Below are positions 25,941 to 36,754 of a stretch of 64,000 nucleotides of DNA, piece by piece (the stretch's first letter is position 1; each line of letters begins with the position of its first letter). The position numbers and the translations under genes were made by a program. The stretch is from contig BQIV01000011.1 in the NCBI GenBank assembly GCA_021604005.1, positions 1 to 64,000 on the forward strand, in the 5' to 3' direction. The notes beneath the pieces are model-generated. The model was not told the origin of the DNA. It searched no databases and worked only from the letters and a program-made list of their open reading frames with translations. This DNA comes from Nitrospirales bacterium. GTDB lineage: Bacteria; Nitrospirota; Nitrospiria; Nitrospirales; UBA8639.

Positions 25941-26756
25941 CTAAAGAACATACATCCAGAGTATAATGGCCAGGCCAACCGGCCAAAGATAATACGAAAA
26001 TAAATGGAAATGATTTTGTTTCACGAGACGCAGAATAATGCCGATGGACCAATACCCCACCAAGGCCGCTACGCTCATTCCCACGAGATAGGGACCAGTC
26101 AGCACATCAAGACTATTCATCACCTTGAGCATCTCTAACAGCATGGCTCCAAGAATAGCGGGTATAGAGATGAGTAATGAAAACCTGACAATGAGTTCAC
26201 GCTCAAGCCCAAGGAGCAGCCCTCCGGCAATCGTCGAGCCTGAGCGAGAAATACCCGGCAACACTGCAATACCTTGAACGAACCCGATAATAAGCGCATC
26301 AACAACGGTCATGTCTTGAATGCCACGACCCAGCGATTTGCCTCGACCGATCCATAGAACGATTCCCGTCAAGATCAACAATGCCCCGACTATATCGGGA
26401 CGCGAGAACAGGTCTAACCCAATTTTCTGAATACTTAGTCCCAAAATCGCTGTTGGAATCGAGGCCACAACGACCATCAGGACAGTCCTCCATTCCGCTC
26501 CCGTAAACACACTTGCCACATCTGTAGACGGTTGAGAACCTAGCAGCCCCCGTGCCAACGCGATCCAATCGTTTCGAAAATATACGAGAATGGCCACAAC
26601 CGTTGCACAATGCAGCATGATATCAAATAAAAAACTGGTTTCCTCCACGTGCCCAAACCAATACTGCGCCAATACGAGATGGCCGGATGACGATACCGGT
26701 AAAAATTCGGTTAATCCCTGCAAGACAGCCAAGATGATCGCCTCTATATAACCCAC
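25941..26756 (-). CDS. uppP: Undecaprenyl-diphosphatase UppP/BacA
   Basis: A 271-residue polytopic inner-membrane protein (about eight hydrophobic segments) with both active-site blocks of the UppP family: EFLPVSSSGH (17-26) and GISRSGST (168-175). It dephosphorylates undecaprenyl diphosphate so the carrier can be reused for peptidoglycan and surface glycans, and it confers bacitracin tolerance. It lies 88 nt downstream of rmlD on the same strand and is probably the last gene of that transcript. Confidence 0.95.
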   Translation of the reverse strand: MGYIEAIILAVLQGLTEFLPVSSSGHLVLAQYWFGHVEETSFLFDIMLHCATVVAILVYFRNDWIALARGLLGSQPSTDVASVFTGAEWRTVLMVVVASIPTAILGLSIQKIGLDLFSRPDIVGALLILTGIVLWIGRGKSLGRGIQDMTVVDALIIGFVQGIAVLPGISRSGSTIAGGLLLGLERELIVRFSLLISIPAILGAMLLEMLKVMNSLDVLTGPYLVGMSVAALVGYWSIGIILRLVKQNHFHLFSYYLWPVGLAIILWMYVL

Positions 26757-26844
26757 GATGACTCCTTACTCCATGCGATATGAATGAGAGGGATTGTGTG
26801 AACGCGAAATGCGAGGGCCGTTTCGGAACACAAAGTATCCTTTC

Positions 26845-27723
26845 TTATGTAGCCCGTTTCGATACATCGTGATAGCCCATAGACGTTTTCTGTGAACTCG
26901 ATGAATAGTGAAGAGCAAACTCGGAGACGCCCTGCTTCCACGGCGGCAGGAGTATGCAAGGATTTTGCAACGAGGTCAATATGGCAGAGGCCGGTCGCGG
27001 CGCCGGTCGAGGAAATTCTTTCGTGGAGACCGGCGTGATCGGCGTTCGAATCTGTAATTGCGCAAATAGCTCTTTGGTAAAATCAAACCAACTCGTTCCT
27101 CCGGACCCCGCAAGATGATACGTCCCGTAAGCACAGGTTTGGAGTAATTGCCCAATGCCGTTGGCCAGGTGAGGCGCATAGGTGGGAGAACCGAATTGGT
27201 CATTCACCACACGAACCGGAGATGTGTGAGCCAGCGCACAAATCGTGTTCGGAAAATTTCTTCCAACCGTATGATAGAGCCATGCCGTTCGAATGATAAA
27301 ATGACGCTTCGCAGTCGTACGAACACGTTCTTCTCCTGCCAATTTACTTTTTCCGTATATTGAACGGGGATTCGGTCGATCATATTCATGATAGGGTTCC
27401 GTCTGTGTGCCATCAAACACGTAATCAGTCGAAATATGAACAAGCGGAATATTCAACGCGTCCGTCGCCAACGCGAGGTTGTGTGGACCATCGGCATTCA
27501 CACGATACGCCGAATCCGTATCGGATTCCGCCTGATCCACATTGGTGTAGGCCGCCGCATTAATCACAACATCCGGCATAGCCGTTTCCAGTTTTTGCCG
27601 TGTCAACTCACGATCGGTAATATCCCATGCATTTTTTCCATACGCAGACAGATCATGGACGTTCAACGACTGTTGCAACGCATGACCAAGCTGCCCATCG
27701 GCTCCGACAACGACCACCTTCAT
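26845..27723 (-). CDS. rmlD: dTDP-4-dehydrorhamnose reductase
   Basis: A 292-residue extended SDR carrying GADGQLG (7-13) for NADPH and the catalytic pair Tyr123/Lys127 (YGKSK). It makes dTDP-L-rhamnose from the 4-keto sugar, the last step of the pathway. Its start overlaps the rmlC stop by 4 nt. The extreme C terminus (about 265-292) departs from the family pattern and may be a locally frameshifted or variable tail. Confidence 0.93.
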   Translation of the reverse strand: MKVVVVGADGQLGHALQQSLNVHDLSAYGKNAWDITDRELTRQKLETAMPDVVINAAAYTNVDQAESDTDSAYRVNADGPHNLALATDALNIPLVHISTDYVFDGTQTEPYHEYDRPNPRSIYGKSKLAGEERVRTTAKRHFIIRTAWLYHTVGRNFPNTICALAHTSPVRVVNDQFGSPTYAPHLANGIGQLLQTCAYGTYHLAGSGGTSWFDFTKELFAQLQIRTPITPVSTKEFPRPAPRPASAILTSLQNPCILLPPWKQGVSEFALHYSSSSQKTSMGYHDVSKRAT

Positions 27724-28289
27724 ACGTAGGCATCGTGATAGATTGGTAAACGTTCGCGCTCTTCCTCAAGACTCAACGCCACCGAATCCTTTGCTGAGAT
27801 AATTGGAGTTGAGATCGGCCATGTAATGCGAAGAGCAGGATCTTTCCAGGAAATCACAATTTCATCATCCGGGTGATACAATTCCGTACATTTATACTCG
27901 ACATCCGCCGTTTCACTCATGACGCAAAAGCCATGGGCAAAACCAGGAGGAATATATATTTGCTTAAAATTTTCAGCAGACAATGTTTCACCAACCCATT
28001 GCCCATAGGTTGGAGACCCGCGCCGAATATCCGCAGCAACGTCAAAAACAGCTCCGTGACTCACTCGTATCAACTTTCCCTGCGGATAGCGAACCTGCGC
28101 ATGAAGCCCACGCAACGCATTGCGCCCTGAACGGGAGTAATTATCCTGTACAAATGTTTGAGGAAGGCCAGCCTTGACATATTTTTCTCGGTGGTAGGTT
28201 TCTAAAAAAAACCCTCGACTATCTCGATAGACATCTGGCTCGATAATCACCACACCGGGCAAGGACGTGAGAGAAATCTTCACCATCAA
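27720..28289 (-). CDS. rmlC: dTDP-4-dehydrorhamnose 3,5-epimerase
   Basis: A 189-residue cupin of the RmlC family. The catalytic His63 lies in LRGLHAQ, followed by the [16 protein letters not shown] strand region and the IPPGFAHGF loop. It epimerises C3 and C5 of dTDP-4-keto-6-deoxyglucose. Both ends overlap neighbours by 4 nt (ATGA), with rmlA upstream and rmlD downstream, so the block is translationally coupled. Confidence 0.94.
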   Translation of the reverse strand: MMVKISLTSLPGVVIIEPDVYRDSRGFFLETYHREKYVKAGLPQTFVQDNYSRSGRNALRGLHAQVRYPQGKLIRVSHGAVFDVAADIRRGSPTYGQWVGETLSAENFKQIYIPPGFAHGFCVMSETADVEYKCTELYHPDDEIVISWKDPALRITWPISTPIISAKDSVALSLEEERERLPIYHDAYV

Positions 28290-29164
28290 CTCCTTATGGA
28301 CTGACCAAGGATAGACAAGAGATATTGACCATAGGTATTCCCCTTCATCGTCTCGGCAAGTTGCTTGACGTCTTGCTCGCTAATATACCCCATCGTATAG
28401 GCAATTTCCTCAGGGCATGAAACCATCAACCCCTGACGTTCCTGTAGCACCTGAATATAATGTGCTGCCTGGAGAAGCGACTCATGGGTTCCCGTGTCGA
28501 GCCACGCAATGCCCCGCCCCAATTGCACAACGTGCAACTGTTCAGTCTCTAAATATTTGATATTGACATCGGTAATTTCAAGTTCGCCTCGAGGAGAGGC
28601 CTTCAAGGAATCGGCAATCTCAACAACATGGTTATCGTAAAAATAGAGGCCGGTCACGGCATACGAAGAAGCTGGAACGGTAGGTTTCTCCTTAAGGCTT
28701 GAGGCTTTGCCATCTTGATCAAAACTCACGACACCATATCGCTGAGGATCGCGAACTTGATACGCAAACACAGTTGCGCCTGATTGGCGGACAACGGCAC
28801 GACGAAGATAGTCGGCCAACCCATGTCCATAGAAAATATTGTCCCCTAAAATTAACGACACAGAATCTTTACCGATAAAATCTCGGCCGATGAGAAACGC
28901 CTGCGCAATCCCACCGGGATGCGGTTGAATGGCATAATGAATATCTAACCCTAAATGACTTCCATCCCCCAACAGCCGGACGAAACCGTCTTGCTCATGT
29001 GGCGTGGTAATAATGAGGATGGTTTGAATACCGGCCAGCATCAGGGTGGACAAGGGGTAATAAATCATGGGCTTGTCATACACCGGCATTAATTGCTTGC
29101 TCACGGCATAGCTCAAAGGATACAGCCGTGATCCGGTTCCCCCGGCCAAAATAATCCCTTTCAT
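28286..29164 (-). CDS. rmlA: Glucose-1-phosphate thymidylyltransferase
   Basis: A 292-residue nucleotidyltransferase with [10 protein letters not shown] (8-17) and the [15 protein letters not shown] block. It forms dTDP-glucose from dTTP and glucose 1-phosphate, the first step towards rhamnose, and is normally inhibited by dTDP-rhamnose. The length matches the short RmlA class. Its stop overlaps the rmlC start; it follows rmlB after 71 nt. Confidence 0.95.
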   Translation of the reverse strand: MKGIILAGGTGSRLYPLSYAVSKQLMPVYDKPMIYYPLSTLMLAGIQTILIITTPHEQDGFVRLLGDGSHLGLDIHYAIQPHPGGIAQAFLIGRDFIGKDSVSLILGDNIFYGHGLADYLRRAVVRQSGATVFAYQVRDPQRYGVVSFDQDGKASSLKEKPTVPASSYAVTGLYFYDNHVVEIADSLKASPRGELEITDVNIKYLETEQLHVVQLGRGIAWLDTGTHESLLQAAHYIQVLQERQGLMVSCPEEIAYTMGYISEQDVKQLAETMKGNTYGQYLLSILGQSIRS

Positions 29165-29235
29165 CTCACGCTCGTCGCTCCCTCTCGCAATTGAGAATGC
29201 TCATGCGATGACACACACGTGCCATGTAACGATGG

Positions 29236-30345
29236 TCATGTCTCACGAATTCCTGCGTGCAACCCCACACGCTCACGTGCTCCCTGCTCAGCTTGGATGG
29301 CCAGGCACCAGTCTTGATGATCAAGATACCATTGTACCGTCTGTCGTAGACCACTTCGAAAATCATACGTAGGCGTCCAACCAAGTTCGCGTCGAATTTT
29401 GGTGGCATCGATGGCATACCGTCGGTCATGACCGGGCCGATCAGTCACAAAGGACTTTAATTCGTCATACGTCGTGATCGATTGACCCCGAAGCCTTTGA
29501 TTGTGTGACGCCGGAACCACTTCTTGGAGTATTTCTAATAGGGCATTCACCAATTCGATATTTGTTCGTTCGTTCTGACCGCCGAGGTTATATTTTGCCC
29601 CAGGTTGTCCTTGCGTCAACACAAGCCAGAGGCCTTCACAATGATCTTCGACATGCAACCAATCGCGAACATGTTGCCCATCACCATAGATCGGAAGCGG
29701 TTTTCCTTCTAACGCATTGAGGAGCATCAGCGGGATGAGCTTTTCAGGGTATTGGAACGGTCCATAGTTGTTGGAACAGTTTGTCGTGACCGTTGGGAAG
29801 CCATAGGTATGAAAATACGCTCGTACAAAATGATCAGCAGCCGCTTTGGAAGCGGCATAGGGTGAGTTCGGCGCATATGGCGTCTCTTCGGAAAAGAGGC
29901 CTTCGGTCCCTAACGTGCCATACACTTCATCTGTAGACACTTGCAAAAATCGAAACTGTTGCTTGAGTTGTTCCGACACCGTCATCCAATACTGTCGAGC
30001 CACGTTTAACAACACACAAGTGCCGACCGTATTGGTTTCGATAAAGGTCATCGGACTGTCAATTGAACGATCGACATGGGATTCTGCGGCAAAATTGATG
30101 AGTGCCTCAGGTCTATGCTCAGCAAAAATTCGACTCATCGCCTCTCCATCCGCAATATCAGCTTGGATAAACGTCAGCCGTTCATGGGGTAAAAGACTGT
30201 GAAGATTCAGCCGATTCCCGGCATACGTCAATTTGTCGACTACCACGACATTAGCCGTAGATCGTGAAAACAGGAGTCGCACGAAATTGGCTCCAATGAA
30301 CCCTGCACCTCCCGTGACGATAATTGATGAGGTCTGTCTGCTCAT
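29236..30345 (-). CDS. rmlB: dTDP-glucose 4,6-dehydratase
   Basis: A 369-residue extended SDR: NAD motif GGAGFIG (12-18), catalytic TDE (138-140) and Tyr163/Lys167 (YAASK). It converts dTDP-glucose to the 4-keto-6-deoxy sugar. It is the first gene of the rmlBACD-uppP run on the minus strand. The 241 nt upstream of it contain no gene and presumably the promoter, though no clean -35/-10 pair stands out. Confidence 0.95.
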   Translation of the reverse strand: MSRQTSSIIVTGGAGFIGANFVRLLFSRSTANVVVVDKLTYAGNRLNLHSLLPHERLTFIQADIADGEAMSRIFAEHRPEALINFAAESHVDRSIDSPMTFIETNTVGTCVLLNVARQYWMTVSEQLKQQFRFLQVSTDEVYGTLGTEGLFSEETPYAPNSPYAASKAAADHFVRAYFHTYGFPTVTTNCSNNYGPFQYPEKLIPLMLLNALEGKPLPIYGDGQHVRDWLHVEDHCEGLWLVLTQGQPGAKYNLGGQNERTNIELVNALLEILQEVVPASHNQRLRGQSITTYDELKSFVTDRPGHDRRYAIDATKIRRELGWTPTYDFRSGLRQTVQWYLDHQDWCLAIQAEQGARERVGLHAGIRET

Positions 30346-30586
30346 GATTGCTCAGCTTTCGTGTACATGGCTCACACGCCACACACACCCAACACGTCAT
30401 CGAACACATGCGACGAGTGCAATGCGAGTCTGTGAAAAACCTGAGACGTCAATTAAGACACATGCAGATAAATCGTTCGAATAGGTTAGGATAGGCGAGA
30501 AAAATAACACGTTATCATATCGAATGGCTCACATAGAACCGTATGAAAATAGTCGTGTATCGATATCAAGAAACTGCTCGTTGATA

Positions 30587-32416
30587 TTATTCGACCGTCA
30601 CGCTCTTTGCTAAGTTTCGAGGTCGATCGACATCCAGCCCGCGCAGAACGGCAATATGATACGCCAAAAACTGCAACCCCACCGCAAACAAGATAGGTGT
30701 CAATAATGGATGCACCTCAGGTATCGGCACGACCACTTCAGCCACTCGGCTCAACTCCTGATCATCTTCGAATCCAAACGCAATAACCGGTGCGCTTCTG
30801 GCTCGTACTTCCATTAAATTATTCACCGTCTTCTCATAGAGTCGATCACGCGGTGCGAGAACCACGACGGGCATGTCTTGATCCACCAAGGCAATCGGGC
30901 CATGTTTCATCTCCCCCGCCGCATAGCCTTCGGCATGAATATACGAAATCTCTTTGAGTTTTAACGCGCCTTCGAGAGCAATCGGATAGTTAATCCCACG
31001 GCCTAGGTACAAGAAATTAGTCTTCGAGAAATATTGCTGTGCAATCCCGAGGATAGCCTGTTCACGTTTGAACACGGCTTCAACCCGGCCGGGAAGGGCA
31101 GTATATTGATCTAACCACCACCGACCCTCTTCCGCACTCAATACATTCCGAACACGGCCCACATGAAGAGCGAGTAAATATAACGCCATCACTTGCCCGG
31201 TAAAGGCTTTGGTTGAAGCCACGCTAATTTCAGGACCACACCGCGTATAGATGATGCCATCCGACTCGCGCGCCAACGTGCTGCCAACCACATTGACAAT
31301 AGATAAGACCCGTGCGCCTCGTTTTTTGGCCTCCCGTGCGGCCGCCAGAGTATCTGCAGTCTCTCCGGATTGCGAGATGGCAATGAATAAATCATCTTTT
31401 TGAATCATGGGCTCCCGATAGCGAAACTCCGAACCAATATCGACTTGAACGGGCTTTCGAATCATTTCTTCAAACAGATACTTGCCCACCAATCCTGAAT
31501 GCCACGACGTGCCACATGCCACAATCCAAATACGACGCGCGTCAATCAACTCTTGTGCAGTCATGGATAAATCAGGAAGATCGGCCTCCCCGGTTTCATA
31601 ATTAAAACGCCCCCGAAGCGTATCCATGATGACCTGAGGCTGTTCATGAATTTCTTTGAGCATGAAGTCGGGATAGCCGCCTTTTTCCGCCGCATCCGCG
31701 TCCCAGTCAATGGTGACACTGGTACGATTGACGACGTGGGCATCGGCTCCGATTACTGAAATATCCGATGGGGTTAACATCCCAACATCCCCATCTTCCA
31801 AAAATACTACGTCTCGAGTGTGGGCAAGAAGTGGAGTCACGTCGGAGGCTAAGAACGAACCTTTTCCGTTCTTTCCGATGACCAATGGGCAGCCAGACCG
31901 CGTTGTCACAATGACGTCAGGCTCTGAAACACAAATGGCTGCGATGGCATAACTGCCTTGGAGATCCGAATCCGCCGCCTGTAATGCTTCCCGCAATGAA
32001 AGTCCGTTCTTCATATAGGACTCGACTAAATGGGCAATGACTTCCGTATCGGTTTCTGAGGAAAACCGGTACCCTTCGGACTCTAAGCGATGTTTGAGCG
32101 AAAGAAAATTTTCGATGATGCCGTTATGAACCAGCACCAGATTGCCTGAGCGGTGTGGATGGGCATTTTGTTCAGATGGTTTTCCATGGGTGGCCCATCG
32201 CGTATGCCCAATCCCGAGCGACCCATCGAGCTGTTCCTGCTCAACCACCTGTTCTAAATTCACAAGTTTTCCAACACTCCGCCTCACGGCAAGTTCGCCA
32301 TGATGCAGGAGCGCAATCCCAGCAGAGTCGTACCCGCGGTACTCCAATCGCTTGAGCCCATCAATCAGAATCGGCGTGGCATTGTCTTGTCCGATGTATC
32401 CAATGATACCGCACAT
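30587..32416 (-). CDS. glmS: Glutamine-fructose-6-phosphate aminotransferase
   Basis: A 609-residue enzyme making glucosamine 6-phosphate from fructose 6-phosphate and glutamine. The start at 32416 is fixed by the need for Cys directly after Met (MCGIIGYIG), the amidotransferase nucleophile. The class II glutaminase domain (to about 220, with HTRWATHG) is followed by two SIS sugar-isomerase domains (about 285-420 and 455-595), ending in the typical RNLAKSVTVE. No glmS ribozyme is recognisable in the 199 nt between this gene and glmU. Confidence 0.96.
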   Translation of the reverse strand: MCGIIGYIGQDNATPILIDGLKRLEYRGYDSAGIALLHHGELAVRRSVGKLVNLEQVVEQEQLDGSLGIGHTRWATHGKPSEQNAHPHRSGNLVLVHNGIIENFLSLKHRLESEGYRFSSETDTEVIAHLVESYMKNGLSLREALQAADSDLQGSYAIAAICVSEPDVIVTTRSGCPLVIGKNGKGSFLASDVTPLLAHTRDVVFLEDGDVGMLTPSDISVIGADAHVVNRTSVTIDWDADAAEKGGYPDFMLKEIHEQPQVIMDTLRGRFNYETGEADLPDLSMTAQELIDARRIWIVACGTSWHSGLVGKYLFEEMIRKPVQVDIGSEFRYREPMIQKDDLFIAISQSGETADTLAAAREAKKRGARVLSIVNVVGSTLARESDGIIYTRCGPEISVASTKAFTGQVMALYLLALHVGRVRNVLSAEEGRWWLDQYTALPGRVEAVFKREQAILGIAQQYFSKTNFLYLGRGINYPIALEGALKLKEISYIHAEGYAAGEMKHGPIALVDQDMPVVVLAPRDRLYEKTVNNLMEVRARSAPVIAFGFEDDQELSRVAEVVVPIPEVHPLLTPILFAVGLQFLAYHIAVLRGLDVDRPRNLAKSVTVE

Positions 32417-32615
32417 AATCAACCCTCAATGACATTCAATTTCACGAGTTTACAGCACGTTATCTTCATTATGTCGGTTGTTATTGCACAAATCTATAGC
32501 CTAGAGCGTTCAGAGAAATGAGAAAATACCGACCTAGCCGCGACAGAATATCAGCATGTTACGGGAATACTGCGTTCTAGGGACCTGTGCCAGATGATTT
32601 TTCCGTGGCACTCGA

Positions 32616-34034
32616 TTATTTTTTGAGATGACGCGAGTCGCGTTTTCGCTTGGCCGCACCCTCTTTATTCAGTTGCACTGGGCGAGAAATCCCCAATGCC
32701 TCAGGAGGCACATCTTGTGTCACCGTCGTGCCGGCGGCAATCATCGCGCCACGGCCAACCCTGACAGGTGCAATAAGTTGGGTATCACTTCCTATGAATA
32801 CTTCATCTTCGATGATGGTCTTTTCCTTTTTATATCCATCGTAGTTACACGTAATCGTACCCGCCCCAATATTCACACTTTGTCCAACCTCTGTATTGCC
32901 AAGATAGGACAAATGATTCGCCTTGGAACCTTCGCCTAATTCCACCTGTTTAAGTTCGACAAAATTTCCCACCTTGGCACGAGCCCGTATTGTCACCTTG
33001 GGCCGCAAGTGCGCAAACGGCCCTATCATGGCATCTTGCTCGATGTCTGCCTCATTGATGACACAGCAATCTTGTATGGTCACACCATTCCCTACTGTAC
33101 TATTGGTAATCCTTGTATGGGAACGCACAATACAGGATTCGCCAATCACGGTCCGGCCTTCTAACCTCACATCTGGATAGAGCACACTATCTCTCCCGAC
33201 CGTAACATCCGCATCGATACTTGTTCGACTTGGATCCACGACTGTGACGCCGTTTTGCATCCATACCCGGCATACACGCTGACGCATTTCTCGTTCAGCC
33301 AAGGCCAGATGTTCTCGGTTATTGATCCCAATCGTCTCATTCGTATCGGTTGTGACGAACGCTGACACTCGCAAACCTTGGGAGACAGCCATGCCAACAA
33401 TATCCGTCAAATAGTATTCTCCCTGAACATTCTGAGGCTTCAAGGTATCGAGACTCTCAAAAAGAAAGCGTGTATTGACAACGTATGTCCCGACATTAAT
33501 CTCTTGAATGCTTTTTTCCAATTCTGTGGCATCACGATCTTCAACAATGCTGAGGACCTGGCTCTCAGAGCCGCGCACCACACGGCCATAGCCCTGTGGG
33601 TGTTCCAAGCTCGTTGTCAAAATGGTCACGGTTGCCTGACTCGAGTCATGCGCGTCGAGTAAGGCACGTATCGTCTCCTCAGTGAGTAACGGCGTATCAC
33701 CATTTAAAATCAGACATTGCGTGGCAACGGGTTGCGTATCGCCCACGAGAACGGATCGCGCCTGTTGCACGGCATGTCCGGTTCCCAATTGTTGCACCTG
33801 CTCAACCACAGAAAATGGCGAAAGGGCCGACTCCTCTTGAGTAAGATACTCCCGTACCTGTTCGGCACCATGTCCAATCACAATCGCGACGGCGGAGTCC
33901 GCAACACGACGGGCCAAGGCCGCCATATACCACACCATGGGTTTCCCGGCGACGGGATGGAGGACTTTGGGAATAGCGGACTTCATGCGTGTTCCTTGCC
34001 CCGCAGCCATAATGACGGCAGATACAGTGTTCAT
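32616..34034 (-). CDS. glmU: Bifunctional GlmU (GlcNAc-1-P uridylyltransferase/acetyltransferase)
   Basis: A 472-residue two-domain enzyme: an N-terminal pyrophosphorylase (AAGQGTRMKS, then PKVLHPVAGKPM) and a C-terminal left-handed beta helix with NFVELK, NHLSYLG and GAGTITCNYDG for acetyl transfer. It makes UDP-GlcNAc. The start is set at 34034, where the family begins and GGAGAG precedes; an upstream in-frame extension of 47 residues runs into the DUF502 gene. It is followed by glmS, so the two consecutive steps are adjacent. Confidence 0.95.
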   Translation of the reverse strand: MNTVSAVIMAAGQGTRMKSAIPKVLHPVAGKPMVWYMAALARRVADSAVAIVIGHGAEQVREYLTQEESALSPFSVVEQVQQLGTGHAVQQARSVLVGDTQPVATQCLILNGDTPLLTEETIRALLDAHDSSQATVTILTTSLEHPQGYGRVVRGSESQVLSIVEDRDATELEKSIQEINVGTYVVNTRFLFESLDTLKPQNVQGEYYLTDIVGMAVSQGLRVSAFVTTDTNETIGINNREHLALAEREMRQRVCRVWMQNGVTVVDPSRTSIDADVTVGRDSVLYPDVRLEGRTVIGESCIVRSHTRITNSTVGNGVTIQDCCVINEADIEQDAMIGPFAHLRPKVTIRARAKVGNFVELKQVELGEGSKANHLSYLGNTEVGQSVNIGAGTITCNYDGYKKEKTIIEDEVFIGSDTQLIAPVRVGRGAMIAAGTTVTQDVPPEALGISRPVQLNKEGAAKRKRDSRHLKK

Positions 34035-34068
34035 GACAGACTCTCCATGCTCTTCGATGGCTGACCGT

Positions 34069-34737
34069 TCATCCAGTCTGGACCTTGACATCAGCTCTCG
34101 CGGTGTCCCGAGATTTCCGGCGCATTTCATCAACGTTGGATTGACGATCGGATGAGTACAAGCCGCCGGAGACAATTAGTTTCATCGCTTCCTCAACCTC
34201 AAGGTCGACAGGGATGACTTCGTGTTCAGGGATTAATAAGAAGTAACCCGATGTGGGATTGGGAGATGTCGGAACAAAGACGTGAATGAGTGGTTCGGGA
34301 ACTAAACACTGCACCTCGTTTCTCGTCTCCCCCGTGACAAAGGCCAAACAGTAATTTCCGTCCTTCGGAAATTGAATCATGACGACTTTGTCATATTTTT
34401 CCCGTTGTTTAAAGGAAAGAATATCCATAACAGACTTGAGCGTGGCGTAAATCCCTCTCACAATGGGGACACGGTCTAAAAACCCTTCCCACCGCTTCAC
34501 AATTCTACGCCCGAGGATATTGGTCGCCAAGATCCCTGCCAGAAAGATCAAGATAAGCAGGGCAATAATGCCAAGCCCAGGGAAATAGTACTCCTGAATC
34601 ACTAAATCGGCTAAGACATTCCCGAGAATACTGTCGACTGTCACAAACAGCGTCTTGAGGACGAGAATCGTCCCCCAAATCGGTGTAATAACCAATAAGC
34701 CTGTAAGAAAATAGCGCTTAAGCGAAGCCTGCGACAT
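34069..34737 (-). CDS. DUF502 family membrane protein
   Basis: A 222-residue protein of the DUF502 family: two TM helices (about 8-30 and 50-72), a conserved cytoplasmic stretch (VPIVRGIYATLKSVMDIL), then a beta-rich domain with TSPNPTSGYF and IPEHEVIPVDLEVEEAM. The function is unknown. It ends 34 nt before the glmU start on the same strand, which links it to envelope precursor synthesis. It is divergent from tmk. Confidence 0.85.
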   Translation of the reverse strand: MSQASLKRYFLTGLLVITPIWGTILVLKTLFVTVDSILGNVLADLVIQEYYFPGLGIIALLILIFLAGILATNILGRRIVKRWEGFLDRVPIVRGIYATLKSVMDILSFKQREKYDKVVMIQFPKDGNYCLAFVTGETRNEVQCLVPEPLIHVFVPTSPNPTSGYFLLIPEHEVIPVDLEVEEAMKLIVSGGLYSSDRQSNVDEMRRKSRDTARADVKVQTG

Positions 34738-34887
34738 AGCTAACGAGGCTCAACGCCTGACTCCCGGACAGAAGGATAATAGGGTTTGGCATGCCTGGTA
34801 GAATGAGCGTACGTCATCTTACAAATATCGTCTAGCCCCTGCAAGCCTTTTCTTGAGATTTTCAATAACTTAGATTAGGATCTCTTC

Positions 34888-35595
34888 GTGGGAACGGCTC
34901 ATACACGTAAAAAAACACATACGCGACGGTTGAGCAAACGATCGGGGATTTTTCTCACGTTTGAGGGCATCGAAGGCTCGGGAAAGACCACTCAGTGCCA
35001 CCGTTTAGCCACTACGCTCACCACTTTTGGACACACAGTCCTCGAAACGCGAGAACCAGGAGGCACACCCTGTGCCGAAAAAATCCGCACACTGCTCCTC
35101 GAGAACAACCTTAGTTCGGGCAAGCAGGAATCGATCACCGCCGAATGTGAAACGGCTCTCGTTCTGGCTGCCCGCGCTCAACATATCCGGCATCACATTC
35201 TTCCGGCTCTTGCAAACAACACGATCGTACTCTGTGACCGGTTTACAGATTCCACGCTTGCATATCAAGGATTTGGACGAAAACTTGACATGAAAATCCT
35301 TGCCACGTTCAATGATTTCATCACACAGGGGCTCACGCCGGACCTGACCTTTTTATTTGATCTTCCCATTCAAGAAGGCCTCGCCAGACGCAAACGTGAT
35401 AAAAACCAAAACCGTCTTGATCGAGAGTCCCAGGCATTTCACAGCCGTGTACGACGGGGCTTCCTGGCTATTGCGGCACAATACCCACGGCGCATTATCA
35501 TTATCAATGGACGGGAAAAGCCAGAAAACATCGCGCAGGTAATTGAGCACACGGTCATAAACCTGTTACAAAAAAGAGCACGCGTGAAGACATAA
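34888..35595 (+). CDS. tmk: Thymidylate kinase
   Basis: A 235-residue dTMP kinase: P-loop GIEGSGKT (27-34), the DR motif in LCDRFTDSTLAYQG and a C-terminal helix. The GTG start gives about 20 extra basic residues (RKKTHTRRLSKR) before the fold, which is unusual; no better internal start is visible. It lies directly before holB, a common bacterial arrangement. Confidence 0.93.
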   Translation: MGTAHTRKKTHTRRLSKRSGIFLTFEGIEGSGKTTQCHRLATTLTTFGHTVLETREPGGTPCAEKIRTLLLENNLSSGKQESITAECETALVLAARAQHIRHHILPALANNTIVLCDRFTDSTLAYQGFGRKLDMKILATFNDFITQGLTPDLTFLFDLPIQEGLARRKRDKNQNRLDRESQAFHSRVRRGFLAIAAQYPRRIIIINGREKPENIAQVIEHTVINLLQKRARVKT

Positions 35596-35641
35596 GCTTA
35601 TTCTCCAATCATCAGATAGTCCGCTCAAAATCCATTCATTT

Positions 35642-36655
35642 ATGTCCTTCCAAGATATTATAGGCCACGCAACCCCCATCGCATGGTTGCGCAGTGCAAT
35701 GCAATCAAACCACCTTGCCCACGCTTACCTGTTAATCGGGGACGAGGCGATCGGCAAGCGCATGACCGCCATGCAATGTATTCAGGCCATGAATTGCGAT
35801 ACCCATGCCGACGCCGCCACGCCAGATGCATGTGAAACGTGCCGGTCCTGTCAACAAATCATGGCTCACATTCATCCCGATGTGCTATTCATTCAACCCG
35901 ACGAAGGACAAGGCCAGCACCCACAAATTAAAATTGAACGGGTTCGGGAAATCGAGCATCACATGATTTACCGCCCCTTACTCGGGCCGAGAAAAATCTG
36001 TCTGATTGACAACGCGGATCGCCTCACTATCGGGGCGGCCAATGCGCTGCTCAAGACGCTGGAGGAACCTCCGGATCATTGTCTATTCCTTCTTATCACC
36101 AGCCGGCCCTCGGCTCTTTTGACGACACTGAAATCTCGTTGTCTCACGGTACGATTCTCACCGCCGTCTCAGGAGCAAGCCATTGCCTACCTTATGGAAC
36201 ATCGAGGGTTTTCACAATTCGATGCACGATTTATCAGTTTCCTCACAAATGCACGGTTGGGAGAAGCCATGACTATTGACCTTGACGCGACCAAAGCCAA
36301 GCAGCAGGAGTTTTTCTCTTTGCTATTTGACGACTCCCAGTCCTCTATCTCCGCGGGCTTTGATGCTGCCGAAGCCTTATCCAAATCCGGACACATTCCG
36401 GAAGCCCTGTTGTGGCTATGGACTGGGTTGCGTGACATCCTCCTCGTGACCATCCATGCGCAGACAGAGTTTCTGTTCCATGAGGATCATCTTCCTACAT
36501 TACGAGAGTTGGCCCAACGAACGTCCCCTCAGCGCATCTTGGAGCTACTTGACACACTGCATCATTTGGAGCAAGGGCTTCAACGGAATCTCAACTCGCA
36601 ATTACGATTTGAGCAATTTTTCCTACAACTTAGAGAAGCAATTCCACCAGCATGA
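35642..36655 (+). CDS. holB: DNA polymerase III subunit delta'
   Basis: A 337-residue clamp-loader subunit. The zinc module is clear (Cys52, Cys64, Cys67, Cys70), followed by IDNADRLTIGAANALLKTLEEPP and the SRC of LKSRCLTVRF. The Walker A loop GDEAIGKR is degenerate, with Arg where ATPases have Thr or Ser, as expected for the non-hydrolysing delta' subunit. It forms the middle of the tmk-holB-metG run. Confidence 0.92.
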   Translation: MSFQDIIGHATPIAWLRSAMQSNHLAHAYLLIGDEAIGKRMTAMQCIQAMNCDTHADAATPDACETCRSCQQIMAHIHPDVLFIQPDEGQGQHPQIKIERVREIEHHMIYRPLLGPRKICLIDNADRLTIGAANALLKTLEEPPDHCLFLLITSRPSALLTTLKSRCLTVRFSPPSQEQAIAYLMEHRGFSQFDARFISFLTNARLGEAMTIDLDATKAKQQEFFSLLFDDSQSSISAGFDAAEALSKSGHIPEALLWLWTGLRDILLVTIHAQTEFLFHEDHLPTLRELAQRTSPQRILELLDTLHHLEQGLQRNLNSQLRFEQFFLQLREAIPPA

Positions 36656-36754
36656 ATAGACACAGGACGAGAATCGCTCATTATCAATCACATGATTGAG
36701 GCAACATGACTCGTGAACCCTATAGATAAATAGAGGAACGCACATACTCCTATT

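Noticed and set aside
32417-32615. Possible glmS ribozyme
   Set aside because: The region upstream of glmS shows no recognisable ribozyme core, and the organism does not look like a Gram-positive that would carry one.
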